30,514 bases of DNA from the NCBI GenBank assembly GCA_900556395.1, contig USOQ01000026.1:1-30514 (forward strand), given 5' to 3'. This stretch comes from Candidatus Segatella caccae (GTDB lineage Bacteria; Bacteroidota; Bacteroidia; Bacteroidales; Bacteroidaceae). This document shows, one piece after another, positions 22,928 to 30,514 of the stretch; position 1 is the first letter of the stretch, and the number at the start of each line of letters is the position of its first letter. Under the pieces are notes generated by a model, which was given only the letters and a program-made list of their open reading frames with translations, ran no database searches and was not told the DNA's origin. Made by a program: the position numbers and the translations under genes.

Positions 22928-24685
22928 ATGAAAAAGAAACATTATTTGGCATGGTCATTTGCGGCTGCATTGGCCATGATGACGATGAACAGTTGTTCTG
23001 AGGAGAACAGCAACCCACAAGAACCCGACAAACCTATGGAGTCGGATGCCAACTATGTAGGAAAAGCCCAGGATGGTTTTACCGCCGAGGAATGGTATCC
23101 TGGTGGCGAGCTGGGAACCACCGAGAATGTCAACTCCAGCTGCTATGAGGACGAGGCTCCTGCCGTCAACGAGCAGGGACTGCACGACAATTTCAAGACG
23201 GGCGAGATGTTCTTCGAGCGCCAGTACACCATCGACAATGGTGCCTTCAAGGGCGTAGGTCCTGCCTATCTGCGCAAGTCGTGCCTCGACTGCCACCCAA
23301 GCTACGGACACGGCATGCGACAGGACAGCTATGCCATCGCCTATGGCAACGGTAACGGCTACCTGATGGCCATCTACACACCCGACGCACCAGGAAGCAA
23401 CGACGGAAACTATATCGGCGAGGTGACAGGTATGCCCCAGACAGGCGCTGCCGACCCCTTCAAGGCTCCTATCGAGGCTGACAAAATCAAGATTCATTGG
23501 GAGCACGTAAGCACCATGGAGAGTGGACTGGCAATGAAGTTCCCTGCCGACGGCGAGACCTTCGACCTCATCTATCCTGAGGTGACCATTCCTTCAGAAG
23601 CCTTCCATACCAACCCTGTTCCATCCAACATCGCCGTGCGCTTAGAGTCTACCATCGGTGTGATTGGCACAGGTCTGCTTGACGCTATTCCACAGGAGGA
23701 AATCGAGAAGCAGTATGCCTCTGAGGCAGCTTACTTCAAGAGTGCCGGTATGGACATATCAGAGCATCTCAACCCTAAGTTCTGGGATGCTGCTGGCGAG
23801 AAGATGGCAGCCGGTGCCTACTACTCTACCTGGGGCACTGACGGCCAGTTTGCCGATGGCGGCGAAGGCAAAACGGGCGTATACAAGGCCATCAGGCGAT
23901 TCACCTATGCCCTGACACGTGCCTCTCTGCAGGACGGTCCTGGCGCCAATGCCATCTGGAACATCACCAATGTGAGCCGTCCAGACCGCCCCAAGCTCTA
24001 CTCTACAAAAGCATGGGCAAAGGCAATGTCGGAAGACCCAGAGGTGATTGCCAAAATCAAGGCAAACCCACAGTCACCCTATTATGCCGACGGTACTGAT
24101 GCGGGCATCAAGGAGGCTGTCTACAACCTGCTGCTGCCTTCCACCAACCAGTTCGACAACCAATGGCACAAGTTCCAGCCCGAGATGACAGCCAACAACT
24201 TCTACGACTTCATGGTATGGCACAGAGGTCTGGCCATTCCGCGTGCACGCAACCTGAACGACAAGGGCGTACAGCGCGGCAAGAAGCTCTTCATGGAGTG
24301 GGGTTGCGCCAGCTGCCACCGCCCATCATGGAAGACAGGCGATGACAACTACTGGACTCCTAACATGATAGCCGGCAAACCATTGCCACGCTATAAGAAC
24401 CAGACCATCTATCCATACTCTGATATGCTGCAACACAAGTTGTACATGAAGAACGACATTCATGGTTCTTGGTGCCGCACCACTCCATTGTGGGGCCGCG
24501 GACTGTCACGTATGTGTACCGGAGCTGAAGACCGTCTGCACGACTGCCGTGCCCGCAACGAGGTAGAGGCCATCATGTGGCACTGCTACAGCCAGAACAG
24601 CCACGCCTACCACTCAGCCCTCAACTTCTACAAAGCTTCGAAGGCCGACCGCGATGCAGTGGTTAAGTTCCTCCAGTCTATCTAA
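22928..24685 (+). CDS. Di-haem c-type lipoprotein, DUF1111 (CcP/MauG-related) oxidoreductase, copy 1
   Basis: This 585-aa protein starts at 22928 (MKKKHYLAWS); an in-frame ATG at 22874 would overlap the hairpin and spoil the signal peptide. Lipobox Cys23 is in MNSCSEEN. It has two CxxCH haem sites, CLDCH (119-123) and CASCH (460-464). The C-terminal section has the family pattern RTTPLWGRG, RLHDCRARNEVEAIMWH. DUF1111 proteins are related to cytochrome c peroxidase and MauG and often sit next to imelysins, but their reaction is mostly unproven. Export plus covalent haem requires a cytochrome c assembly system, which follows at 26929. Cys540 in HDCRA replaces the Gly common in the family. It is probably surface- or periplasm-facing. 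Confidence 0.9.
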   Translation: MKKKHYLAWSFAAALAMMTMNSCSEENSNPQEPDKPMESDANYVGKAQDGFTAEEWYPGGELGTTENVNSSCYEDEAPAVNEQGLHDNFKTGEMFFERQYTIDNGAFKGVGPAYLRKSCLDCHPSYGHGMRQDSYAIAYGNGNGYLMAIYTPDAPGSNDGNYIGEVTGMPQTGAADPFKAPIEADKIKIHWEHVSTMESGLAMKFPADGETFDLIYPEVTIPSEAFHTNPVPSNIAVRLESTIGVIGTGLLDAIPQEEIEKQYASEAAYFKSAGMDISEHLNPKFWDAAGEKMAAGAYYSTWGTDGQFADGGEGKTGVYKAIRRFTYALTRASLQDGPGANAIWNITNVSRPDRPKLYSTKAWAKAMSEDPEVIAKIKANPQSPYYADGTDAGIKEAVYNLLLPSTNQFDNQWHKFQPEMTANNFYDFMVWHRGLAIPRARNLNDKGVQRGKKLFMEWGCASCHRPSWKTGDDNYWTPNMIAGKPLPRYKNQTIYPYSDMLQHKLYMKNDIHGSWCRTTPLWGRGLSRMCTGAEDRLHDCRARNEVEAIMWHCYSQNSHAYHSALNFYKASKADRDAVVKFLQSI

Positions 24686-24713
24686 TATTCTGCAAGCTGC
24701 ATTTCATAAAACA

Positions 24714-24742
24714 ATTTCTTGAAAAACTATTCCGCAAGAAAT
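24714..24742 (+). promoter_or_regulatory. Hairpin between the two di-haem genes
   Basis: ATTTCTTG (24714-24721) pairs with CAAGAAAT (24735-24742) around a 13-nt loop. No U tract follows, so it is more likely a processing or stability element than a terminator. Confidence 0.4.
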
Positions 24743-24860
24743 ATATGAATCAACAAGATAAAGGACAAAGTGAATCGCAAATATTCGCTCTGCCCTTTTT
24801 CACGTTGAACAAGACCTTTCTACTTAAGGATAAGAAATCAACCAATAAAAACAAACATTT

Positions 24861-26555
24861 ATGAATCAATTATTAAAGACAAGTGTGTTTTTGATGAGTT
24901 CCGCCTTACTACTGGGCTCATGCTCTGATGAGAACACCCCAAGCGAAGAAAAAAAGAAAGAACCTTTTGAGTCTGACGCTAAATATTTCGGACAAGAGGT
25001 AGGCAACTTCAAAGCAGAGGAGTGGTATCCAGGTGGTAAACTGGGAACTACAGATAACGTATCCTCCAACTGCTACGAGGATGAAACCCCAGCAGTTACC
25101 GATCAAGGTTTTACAGCTCGTTTCAACCAAGGAGACTTGATGGCAAGTACACCATACACGCTGAGCAACGAGCCTTACAAAGGATGGGGACCTTGCGCCT
25201 CACGCCGTGCTTGTGAATACTGCCACGCAGGCGGTTATGCTCATGGCCATAGCCGCAGCGACTTCAAGCCAGTGATGGGCAATGGCTACATCGTATCTGT
25301 CTATTACCCAGACGCACCAGGCAGCAACAACGGTGAACCTATCGACCAGCTCACCACATTTACCATGACGATGGCAGACTCCCCATTCTTGCCACAATTG
25401 AATCCAGACAAGGTAACCATCACTTGGAAAGACGTAACCTCTATGCCAAGTGGACTCGCCATGAGATTCCCTGACGGAGAACCATTCTCATTGCATTATC
25501 CTGAGGTGACTATTCCACAGGATGCTTTCAATGCAGATCCTCAACCTACCAATTATGCCGTGCGCCTCATCGCATCTTGCAACTTCCAAGGTTTGGGTTT
25601 GATCGATGCCCTCTCCAATGAGGACATTGAGGCTCAATACAAGGCTGAGAGTGAGCACGTAGAGTTGAACCCTGAGTTTTGGGACAACAATGCCAAGAAG
25701 TTGAAGGACGAAGCCTATGCAGAGGATGCTTTTGGAAAGAAATTCGTGAAGCGTTTCAACTATGACCTCTTGGAGGGATGCCTCCAGAACGACGTAGCTC
25801 TTTGGGATGAGTTGAACATCTTACGCTCAGACATCAAGCATATCTGCTCTACACCAGCTTGGGCAAAAGCCATGTCAGAGAACAAAGATGTCATAGACAA
25901 GGTGATGGCTGAAGGCAAAAACCCTTCCTCACGCTTGCATCCATACTATTATGACGGTACAAGAGAAGGTATCAAGGAGGCTTTGGCTTACTTGCTCTCA
26001 CCAGATGACAATGTCAACCTCTATGATAACAAGTACTACAACTTCAAGCCTGAGATGACAGACGATCAATATCACTCTTTCATCGTTTGGCATAGAGGTA
26101 TCGCCGTACCACGTGCGCGCAACTTGAACAATCCTAGTGTACAACGTGGCAAGGAACTATTCATGAGCATGCGTTGCACCAATTGTCACAAGCAGTCTTG
26201 GACCACTGGTCCAGACAACTATGGTCGCTCCAAGATTATCGAAGGCAAGGACCTTCCACATTACCCTGGACAGAAGATTTATCCATATTCAGACTTTATC
26301 CAGCACAAGTTGGACATGATCAACGACATTCATGGTTCATGGTGCCGTACCACTCCACTTTGGGGACGAGGTCTCTCACTGATTAACAGTGGTGCAGAGG
26401 ATCGCTTGCACGATGCTCGTGCTCGCAACGAAGTAGAGGCAATCATGTGGCATTGCTACAGCAAGAACAGCCAGGCATACAACTCTGCGGTGAAATTCTA
26501 CAACTTGCCCAAGGCAGACCGTGACGCCGTAGTGATGTTCTTGCGCTCCATCTAA
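24861..26555 (+). CDS. Di-haem c-type lipoprotein, DUF1111 oxidoreductase, copy 2
   Basis: This 564-aa paralogue of the preceding gene has lipobox Cys21 in LLGSCSDEN. Its haem sites are CEYCH (118-122) and CTNCH (439-443), with the same spacing from the C terminus as in copy 1. The C-terminal region is nearly identical in pattern (DIHGSWCRTTPLWGRGLS, RLHDARARNEVEAIMWHCYS). Copy 2 lacks a 25- to 30-residue Gly-rich insertion present in copy 1 (about 295-318 there) and has Ala where copy 1 has Cys540. Codon choice is more AT-rich than in copy 1. This suggests an old duplication or separate acquisition, not a recent copy. A 175-bp gap with a hairpin separates the two. The transcript ends at the terminator at 26606. 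Confidence 0.9.
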   Translation: MNQLLKTSVFLMSSALLLGSCSDENTPSEEKKKEPFESDAKYFGQEVGNFKAEEWYPGGKLGTTDNVSSNCYEDETPAVTDQGFTARFNQGDLMASTPYTLSNEPYKGWGPCASRRACEYCHAGGYAHGHSRSDFKPVMGNGYIVSVYYPDAPGSNNGEPIDQLTTFTMTMADSPFLPQLNPDKVTITWKDVTSMPSGLAMRFPDGEPFSLHYPEVTIPQDAFNADPQPTNYAVRLIASCNFQGLGLIDALSNEDIEAQYKAESEHVELNPEFWDNNAKKLKDEAYAEDAFGKKFVKRFNYDLLEGCLQNDVALWDELNILRSDIKHICSTPAWAKAMSENKDVIDKVMAEGKNPSSRLHPYYYDGTREGIKEALAYLLSPDDNVNLYDNKYYNFKPEMTDDQYHSFIVWHRGIAVPRARNLNNPSVQRGKELFMSMRCTNCHKQSWTTGPDNYGRSKIIEGKDLPHYPGQKIYPYSDFIQHKLDMINDIHGSWCRTTPLWGRGLSLINSGAEDRLHDARARNEVEAIMWHCYSKNSQAYNSAVKFYNLPKADRDAVVMFLRSI

Positions 26556-26605
26556 TATTTGTAAGTTCATTGGTATATTAGATCGCAAAACATTATCAAT
26601 AAAGA

Positions 26606-26641
26606 AGTTGCCAAGTTTCATCGTGGACTTGGCAGCTTTTT
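26606..26641 (+). terminator. Intrinsic terminator of the porin-imelysin-di-haem operon
   Basis: AGTTGCCAAGT (26606-26616) pairs with ACTTGGCAGCT (26627-26637), 11 bp with one G-U pair, and is followed by TTTTT. It lies 50 bp after the stop of the second di-haem gene. This is the cleanest intrinsic terminator in the window. Confidence 0.85.
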
Positions 26642-26680
26642 ACATCATATCGTGTAAATACTTGTCTAAAAAGCATTATC

Positions 26681-26705
26681 TTTCCAAAAGGAAATCGTAA
26701 CTTTG
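26681..26705 (+). promoter_or_regulatory. Promoter remnant of the toxin-antitoxin scar
   Basis: TAACTTTG (26698-26705) fits the -7 consensus. At the -33 position there is no TTG but the inverted repeat TTTCC-AAAA-GGAAA (26681-26694), which could have been the antitoxin's own operator. A strong Shine-Dalgarno sequence, AGGAGG, follows near 26733-26738, which is unusual for this phylum. Confidence 0.45.
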
Positions 26706-26745
26706 CTGCAGAAATACGAAAATCAACAAAATAGGAGGTATTATT

Positions 26746-26924
26746 ATGGCAAGACCAATCAGAGAAACGCCGATACTATACGGCAAAGCGAAAATGAAAT
26801 TAAAACGCATTAAAAACAATGAAGACATTAAGCCATTCGATTGCGGTGATGCCGACTTGAATGGCTTTCTTCCTATAACAAACATACGCGATTAATGTTT
26901 TTCGACATGAACGAATTGTATTAA
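26746..26924 (+). pseudogene. Collapsed GNAT acetyltransferase toxin-antitoxin module
   Basis: Three fragments lie in a row. MARPIRETPILYG (from 26746) is the typical start of the small Bacteroidales antitoxin-type partner of GNAT toxins. MKLKRIKNNEDI ... FDCGDADLNGFL (from 26794) is the typical GNAT toxin N terminus. In another frame, 26877-26924 reads KHTRLMFFDMNELY and a stop, the look of a GNAT toxin C terminus. The continuous reading frame from 26746 stops at 26895 after only 49 codons. Most of both proteins is therefore missing, with a frameshift at the second junction near 26872. The promoter and ribosome site are kept. The assignment to the family is from memory of the motifs; the truncation is plain in the sequence. 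Confidence 0.7.
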
Positions 26925-26928
26925 CAAA

Positions 26929-29169
26929 ATGGTCAAAAAGATTATTTTCACCCTTTACATTCTTGTTCTCATTAGCATGGCTGTCGCCAGCATCGTGGAG
27001 AAGAGCCAGGGTACAGACTATGTCCATGCCCACTACTATGGCGCATGGTGGTTTATATTGATGTGGGCAGTAATGGCAGCCCTCGGTGTATTCTATATCA
27101 TCAAGCGAAAGGTGAAGCGTGCCTCTACGCTTGCACTCCACCTCTCCTTTGTCATTATCCTCGCAGGCGCACTGCTCACGCATATCTCCGCCAAAAGAGG
27201 AATGATTCATCTACGTATTGGGCAACCGACCGATACCTATATGGCAGCTTCCGATTCGCAAGATGGCATGGGGATGCAAGAGGAGAAACTACCTTTCTCG
27301 CTCTGCCTGCAAAACTTCGAGGCGAAGATGCACGATGGTACACAAGCGGTCGCTGACTACTCTTCCAAGTTTACTGTGACCGACGGCAACGATAAGAGCG
27401 AAGGACAGGTTTCGATGAATAATATCTACTCTCATCGCTCCTACCGCTTCTACCAGTCTTCCTATGATGAGGACGGCAAGGGAAGCGTACTCGCCATCAA
27501 CGCCGACCCATACGGCATCCCTGTCACCTATACAGGCTATGCCCTTCTCTTCATCTCACTGATTTGGATGCTCATCGACCCTAAGGCAAGCTATCGCAAA
27601 CTATTGGCAAGTCAGCTGCTGAAGAAGGGGGCATTGATGATGTTGATGTTTATAAGTATGGGAAATCTGCAAGCAGCAGAAGTCTTGCCAAAGGCTACCG
27701 CAGAGAAGTTTGGCGAGTTGAATATCCTCTATAACGACCGCATCTGTCCTGTTCAAACCTACGCACTCGACTTCTGCAAGAAGATATATGGTAATAGAAG
27801 CTACAAGGGACTGACAGCCGAACAAGTCTTGACCGGTTGGATATTCTACGGAGACGAATGGGCAGGCGAACCCTTCATCAAGGTGAAAAGTGGAGAGTTG
27901 AAGACGGCTATGAACTTGCCGGATTATTGCTCCATCAACCAGTTCTTCAACAAGGAGATGGGCGGTTACATCATCGGACAATATGTGCAGGAATATTACA
28001 ATGGGGCACAAGACAAGTTCCATCAGCAAGCTGCCGACATCGATGGAAAGATACAACTCATAATGGACTTGCGCCGTGGCGTATCGCTCAAGGTATTGCC
28101 TTATACCTTCCCTAAGAATGTACGTGCCACCAAGGAGAATCCATTCATCAAGGTTGGTACCACCACTTGGTTCTCGCCTTCCGACCGATTACCTAAGGCA
28201 GTGGAACATCAGCATGCGCTCTATATCACCAACGTTTTCTCGTTGCTCTATGGCGACGTAAAGGCTGGAAACACGGAGCGAGTAAACATCTTCTTCGACA
28301 AGATGAAGAAATACCAGGAAGTGAGCGGTGGCAACTCCTTGCCTTCGAAGACCCAATATAAGGCGGAGCGCATCAACAATGCCTTCCCCTTTGCTACCAT
28401 CCTCTTCATGGTGAACCTGACGCTGGGCTTCATCGCCCTCTTCTATACCATCTACCGCATGACCAAGAAGCGCAGTTTCAAGGCTTTGGACATCGCCCTC
28501 CCTATCCTATTGGGCATCTCCTTCCTTGCCTTGACCTTTGGACTTGCGCTAAGATGGATCATCAGTGGCAACGTACCTTTGTCGAATGGATATGAGAGCA
28601 TGTTGAGCGTAGCTTGGCTTGTGATGCTGATTGCCCTTTTGATGCAGTTCAGAATCCGCATCGTGATGGTATTTGGATTCTTATTGTCAGGCTTCTTCTT
28701 GCTCGTAAGCCACATCAACCAGATGGACCCAGCCATCGGGCAGATGATGCCAGTATTGAATAGTCCGCTGCTCAGCATCCACGTAAGTATTATCATGATG
28801 AGCTATGCCTTGTTGTCACTCACTTTCATCTGTGGCATCATGGGTATCTGTATGCGCAGCCACGGCGAAGAACTGCAAGCATTGAGCCGTGTCTTCCTCT
28901 ATCCAGCCTTGACCTGTATGGGGTTTGGCATCTTCATCGGTGCAATATGGGCTAATGTCAGTTGGGGCAATTACTGGAGTTGGGACAGCAAGGAGACTTG
29001 GGCGCTCATCACCTTTATGATATATGCTGTGGTAGTTCACACGCAGAGCTTGCCTATCTTCCGCAAGCCCCTCGCCTACCACATCTATATCACCCTCGCC
29101 TTCCTGAGCATCGTCATGACATACTTCGGAGTAAATTACTTCCTCACGGGGATGCACTCGTATGCATAA
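26929..29169 (+). CDS. ccsA: Fused CcsB-CcsA (ResB/ResC-type) cytochrome c synthase
   Basis: This 746-aa inner-membrane protein of cytochrome c maturation system II moves haem to the periplasm and joins it to CxxCH motifs of apocytochromes. The N-terminal CcsB/ResB-like part has membrane helices at about 5-22, 40-60, 68-85 and 200-218. A large periplasmic region spans about 230-480. The CcsA part has about eight helices. It carries the haem-binding WWD motif WGNYWSWD (679-686), preceded by WANVS, and nearby conserved His (VVVH, about 704). It is the obvious maturation machine for the two di-haem lipoproteins just upstream, though it probably serves all c-type cytochromes of the cell. It starts 4 bp after the toxin remnant. 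No good promoter of its own is visible. Confidence 0.93.
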   Translation: MVKKIIFTLYILVLISMAVASIVEKSQGTDYVHAHYYGAWWFILMWAVMAALGVFYIIKRKVKRASTLALHLSFVIILAGALLTHISAKRGMIHLRIGQPTDTYMAASDSQDGMGMQEEKLPFSLCLQNFEAKMHDGTQAVADYSSKFTVTDGNDKSEGQVSMNNIYSHRSYRFYQSSYDEDGKGSVLAINADPYGIPVTYTGYALLFISLIWMLIDPKASYRKLLASQLLKKGALMMLMFISMGNLQAAEVLPKATAEKFGELNILYNDRICPVQTYALDFCKKIYGNRSYKGLTAEQVLTGWIFYGDEWAGEPFIKVKSGELKTAMNLPDYCSINQFFNKEMGGYIIGQYVQEYYNGAQDKFHQQAADIDGKIQLIMDLRRGVSLKVLPYTFPKNVRATKENPFIKVGTTTWFSPSDRLPKAVEHQHALYITNVFSLLYGDVKAGNTERVNIFFDKMKKYQEVSGGNSLPSKTQYKAERINNAFPFATILFMVNLTLGFIALFYTIYRMTKKRSFKALDIALPILLGISFLALTFGLALRWIISGNVPLSNGYESMLSVAWLVMLIALLMQFRIRIVMVFGFLLSGFFLLVSHINQMDPAIGQMMPVLNSPLLSIHVSIIMMSYALLSLTFICGIMGICMRSHGEELQALSRVFLYPALTCMGFGIFIGAIWANVSWGNYWSWDSKETWALITFMIYAVVVHTQSLPIFRKPLAYHIYITLAFLSIVMTYFGVNYFLTGMHSYA

Positions 29170-29174
29170 AAAAA

Positions 29175-29212
29175 ATGCAATAGGCTTCGATGGCAAATGA
29201 ATCCTATTGCAT
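29175..29212 (+). terminator. Hairpin after ccsBA
   Basis: ATGCAATAGG (29175-29184) pairs with CCTATTGCAT (29203-29212), a 10-bp stem. It is preceded by an A-run (29168-29174), which would serve as a U tract for transcripts coming from the right. It probably works together with the palindrome that follows. Confidence 0.6.
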
Positions 29213-29217
29213 AGACC

Positions 29218-29249
29218 AATAAATGTAGCTTCATGAAGCTACATTTATT
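29218..29249. terminator. Perfect 32-bp palindrome acting as bidirectional terminator
   Basis: AATAAATGTAGCTTCA (29218-29233) is followed directly by its exact reverse complement (29234-29249). It overlaps the stop codon of the minus-strand gene (29245-29247) and lies 48 bp past the ccsBA stop. AT-rich ends give U-rich tails on both strands, as expected between convergent genes. Confidence 0.75.
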
Positions 29250-29946
29250 TTAGAGAAAAATATGAGCGCCAAAGGCTATAGCGGGCTTCGGGATTTAATT
29301 GTTCCAACTGCTGGAAGATGGCTTGCATATCAGCACGGCGCGTTGTCTCTTCATAGGGACAAAGTGTCTTCAGCTTGTTGAACAGAAGCGCTTCGGCTAC
29401 TTGTTTTATATCCGATTCATGAACCAGACAGAGCGGACGGATGATAGTAAGGGGATAATGTTTTAAAGGTAGCCTTGGCTGCATGGTGGAATGAGACCCC
29501 TCAAAGGTGATATTCATTAATAAAGTAACGAGAATATCATCCATATGATGTCCCAAGGCAATCTTATTGAAACCATTGCTTACAGCAAACTCAAAGAGGG
29601 TCTTGCGGCGATTCCATGCACAAAGAAAACAACGGGTTTTGCGAGGATCAGTAGATTCATCAAAAGAACTATGCAGGATATGGAGACGAATCCCATTCTC
29701 TTCACTGAAATTCTGAAGATAGGTACGATCGGACTCATAAGGGATGTTATCCATGATGATATGAGCCGCTTCTACTTCGATATGCGGCTTATAGATACGC
29801 GCACGCTGAGCTAACAAGCGGACTAACTCCAGAGAATCCTTACCACCACTCAAAGCTATAAGAATACGATCACCATCCTCAAGAAGATGATAATCCACAC
29901 AGCCTTTATTAAAACGCTTCAAAACTTTCTGCTCTGCCTTTATCAT
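29245..29946 (-). CDS. ttcA: TtcA-family tRNA 2-thiocytidine biosynthesis protein
   Basis: This 233-aa cytosolic PP-loop ATPase is likely to thiolate cytidine 32 in certain tRNAs. The PP-loop is ALSGGKDSLE (31-40). CFLC (Cys106, Cys109) and Cys196 in KTLCPYEE match the three cysteines that hold the [4Fe-4S] cluster in TtcA. LGHHMDD (131-137) is the family helix motif. The protein is shorter than E. coli TtcA (311 aa), lacking most of the C-terminal extension, as in many Bacteroidetes members. Because the PP-loop/TtcA group includes related enzymes of unknown target, the exact nucleotide is not certain. It lies just downstream of rny on the same strand but is separated by a terminator-like hairpin. 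Confidence 0.85.
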   Translation of the reverse strand: MIKAEQKVLKRFNKGCVDYHLLEDGDRILIALSGGKDSLELVRLLAQRARIYKPHIEVEAAHIIMDNIPYESDRTYLQNFSEENGIRLHILHSSFDESTDPRKTRCFLCAWNRRKTLFEFAVSNGFNKIALGHHMDDILVTLLMNITFEGSHSTMQPRLPLKHYPLTIIRPLCLVHESDIKQVAEALLFNKLKTLCPYEETTRRADMQAIFQQLEQLNPEARYSLWRSYFSLK

Positions 29947-29959
29947 GTTGTCAAGAAGA

Positions 29960-29996
29960 GATAAGCCGCTGTCTCTTGCGAGTACAGCGGCTTATC
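29960..29996 (-). terminator. Hairpin terminator between rny and ttcA
   Basis: GATAAGCCGCTGT (29960-29972) pairs perfectly with ACAGCGGCTTATC (29984-29996), a 13-bp stem. On the minus strand TCTTCTTG follows, a poor U tract. It lies 60 bp past the rny stop and 13 bp before the ttcA start, so some read-through into ttcA is likely. Confidence 0.7.
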
Positions 29997-30056
29997 AAAA
30001 TATATTCCCTTACCTTAGATTAGGGAACGACTATTTAAATTCATTATTATCTAACA

Positions 30057-30514
30057 TTACTTAGCGTATGCCACACTGCGAGTCTCACGGATGACAGTAA
30101 TCTTCACCTGACCAGGATAAGTCATCTCGTTCTGAATCTTGGTAGCAATCTCATCAGAGAGCTTAGTGCTCTCCTCATCGTTCATCTTGTCGGCTCCTAC
30201 GATGACACGAAGTTCACGACCAGCCTGGATGGCATAGGTTTTGGTAACACCAGGATAGCTCATAGCAATGGCTTCCAAGTCGTTGAGACGCTTGATGTAA
30301 GCCTCAACAATCTCGCGACGAGCACCAGGACGAGCACCAGAGATGGCATCACATACCTGAACGATGGGCGCCAAGAGCGTGTTCATCTCCATTTCGTCGT
30401 GGTGAGCACCGATAGCATTGCAGATATCTGGCTTCTCCTTGAACTTCTCTGCTATCTTAGCACCATAGAGTGCGTGTGGCAACTCGCTCTCCTCGTCTGG
30501 CACCTTACCGATAT
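30057..30514 (-). CDS. rny: Ribonuclease Y, C-terminal part (cut by window edge)
   Basis: About 152 codons of the 3' end are present; the reading frame runs open to the window edge, and the apparent GTG at 30503 is an internal codon. The text KVPDEESELPHALYGAKIAE and AIGAHHDEME is the second half of the HD hydrolase domain of RNase Y. It is followed by the conserved C-terminal domain (SYPGVTKTYAIQAGRELRVI, ETRSVAYAK). RNase Y is a membrane-anchored endoribonuclease that starts mRNA decay. The N-terminal membrane helix, coiled coil and KH domain lie outside the window. Confidence 0.95.
   Translation of the reverse strand, partial: IGKVPDEESELPHALYGAKIAEKFKEKPDICNAIGAHHDEMEMNTLLAPIVQVCDAISGARPGARREIVEAYIKRLNDLEAIAMSYPGVTKTYAIQAGRELRVIVGADKMNDEESTKLSDEIATKIQNEMTYPGQVKITVIRETRSVAYAK

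Noticed and set aside
1..30514. tRNA, rRNA, insertion sequences and prophage genes
   Set aside because: Reading both strands showed no cloverleaf-like TψC motif with CCA-end context, no ribosomal RNA sequence, and no transposase, integrase or phage structural gene.

Overview
The window looks like chromosome from a gut- or oral-type Bacteroidales, most probably Prevotellaceae (Segatella/Prevotella copri-like). The signs are a SusC/SusD polysaccharide-utilisation operon, many lipoproteins with a ...SC(G) lipobox and acidic residues after the cysteine, a fused CcsBA cytochrome c assembly protein, RNase Y, and Bacteroidetes-type promoters (TTG, 19-20 nt, TAnnTTTG) with almost no Shine-Dalgarno sequences. 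The species assignment is inference.

Region 1 (1-10731, minus strand) is one polysaccharide-utilisation operon. It is transcribed from about 10930 leftward in the order SusC transporter, SusD lipoprotein, two surface glycan-binding-type lipoproteins, secreted GH5 endoglucanase, and a small DUF2807-type lipoprotein. It ends at a hairpin near position 66-95. A strong hairpin sits between the last binding-protein gene and the GH5 gene. No SusR, hybrid two-component or ECF regulator lies in the window. Upstream lies 524 bp of non-coding DNA that holds a 4 x 22 bp array of AAGTACTT palindromes, followed by a BadF/GlcNAc-kinase-like gene.

Region 2 (12307-17858, plus strand) is an envelope cluster: a large MscS-type channel, kdsA and kdsD (two Kdo-synthesis steps), and a secreted phospholipase D/cardiolipin-synthase-like enzyme. 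Two of its intergenic gaps carry degenerate heptamer repeats.

Region 3 (18023-29169) is the most interesting part. Two LuxR-type regulators converge on a shared terminator. One has a degenerate receiver. The other is an Ric/YtfE-like di-iron hemerythrin fused to a LuxR DNA-binding domain. The hemerythrin regulator is divergent from a plus-strand gene set: a leader that folds into a multi-helix, pseudoknotted RNA; an outer-membrane porin; an imelysin lipoprotein with the GxHxxE motif; two tandem di-haem DUF1111-type lipoproteins; a terminator; a scar of a GNAT toxin-antitoxin module; and CcsBA, the machine that attaches haem to c-type cytochromes. The two divergent promoters have near-identical 13-bp sequences (TTTTARGTATTGC) placed over their -33 elements. 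My inference is a redox-, NO- or iron-responsive surface haem-protein/iron system in which regulator, operator, RNA leader, exported haem proteins and haem-attachment machinery sit together.

Region 4 (29175-30514, minus strand) holds a strong double-hairpin terminator, a TtcA-like tRNA thiolase, another hairpin terminator and the 3' part of rny (RNase Y), which is cut by the window edge. No tRNA, rRNA, CRISPR array, insertion sequence or replication origin was seen.
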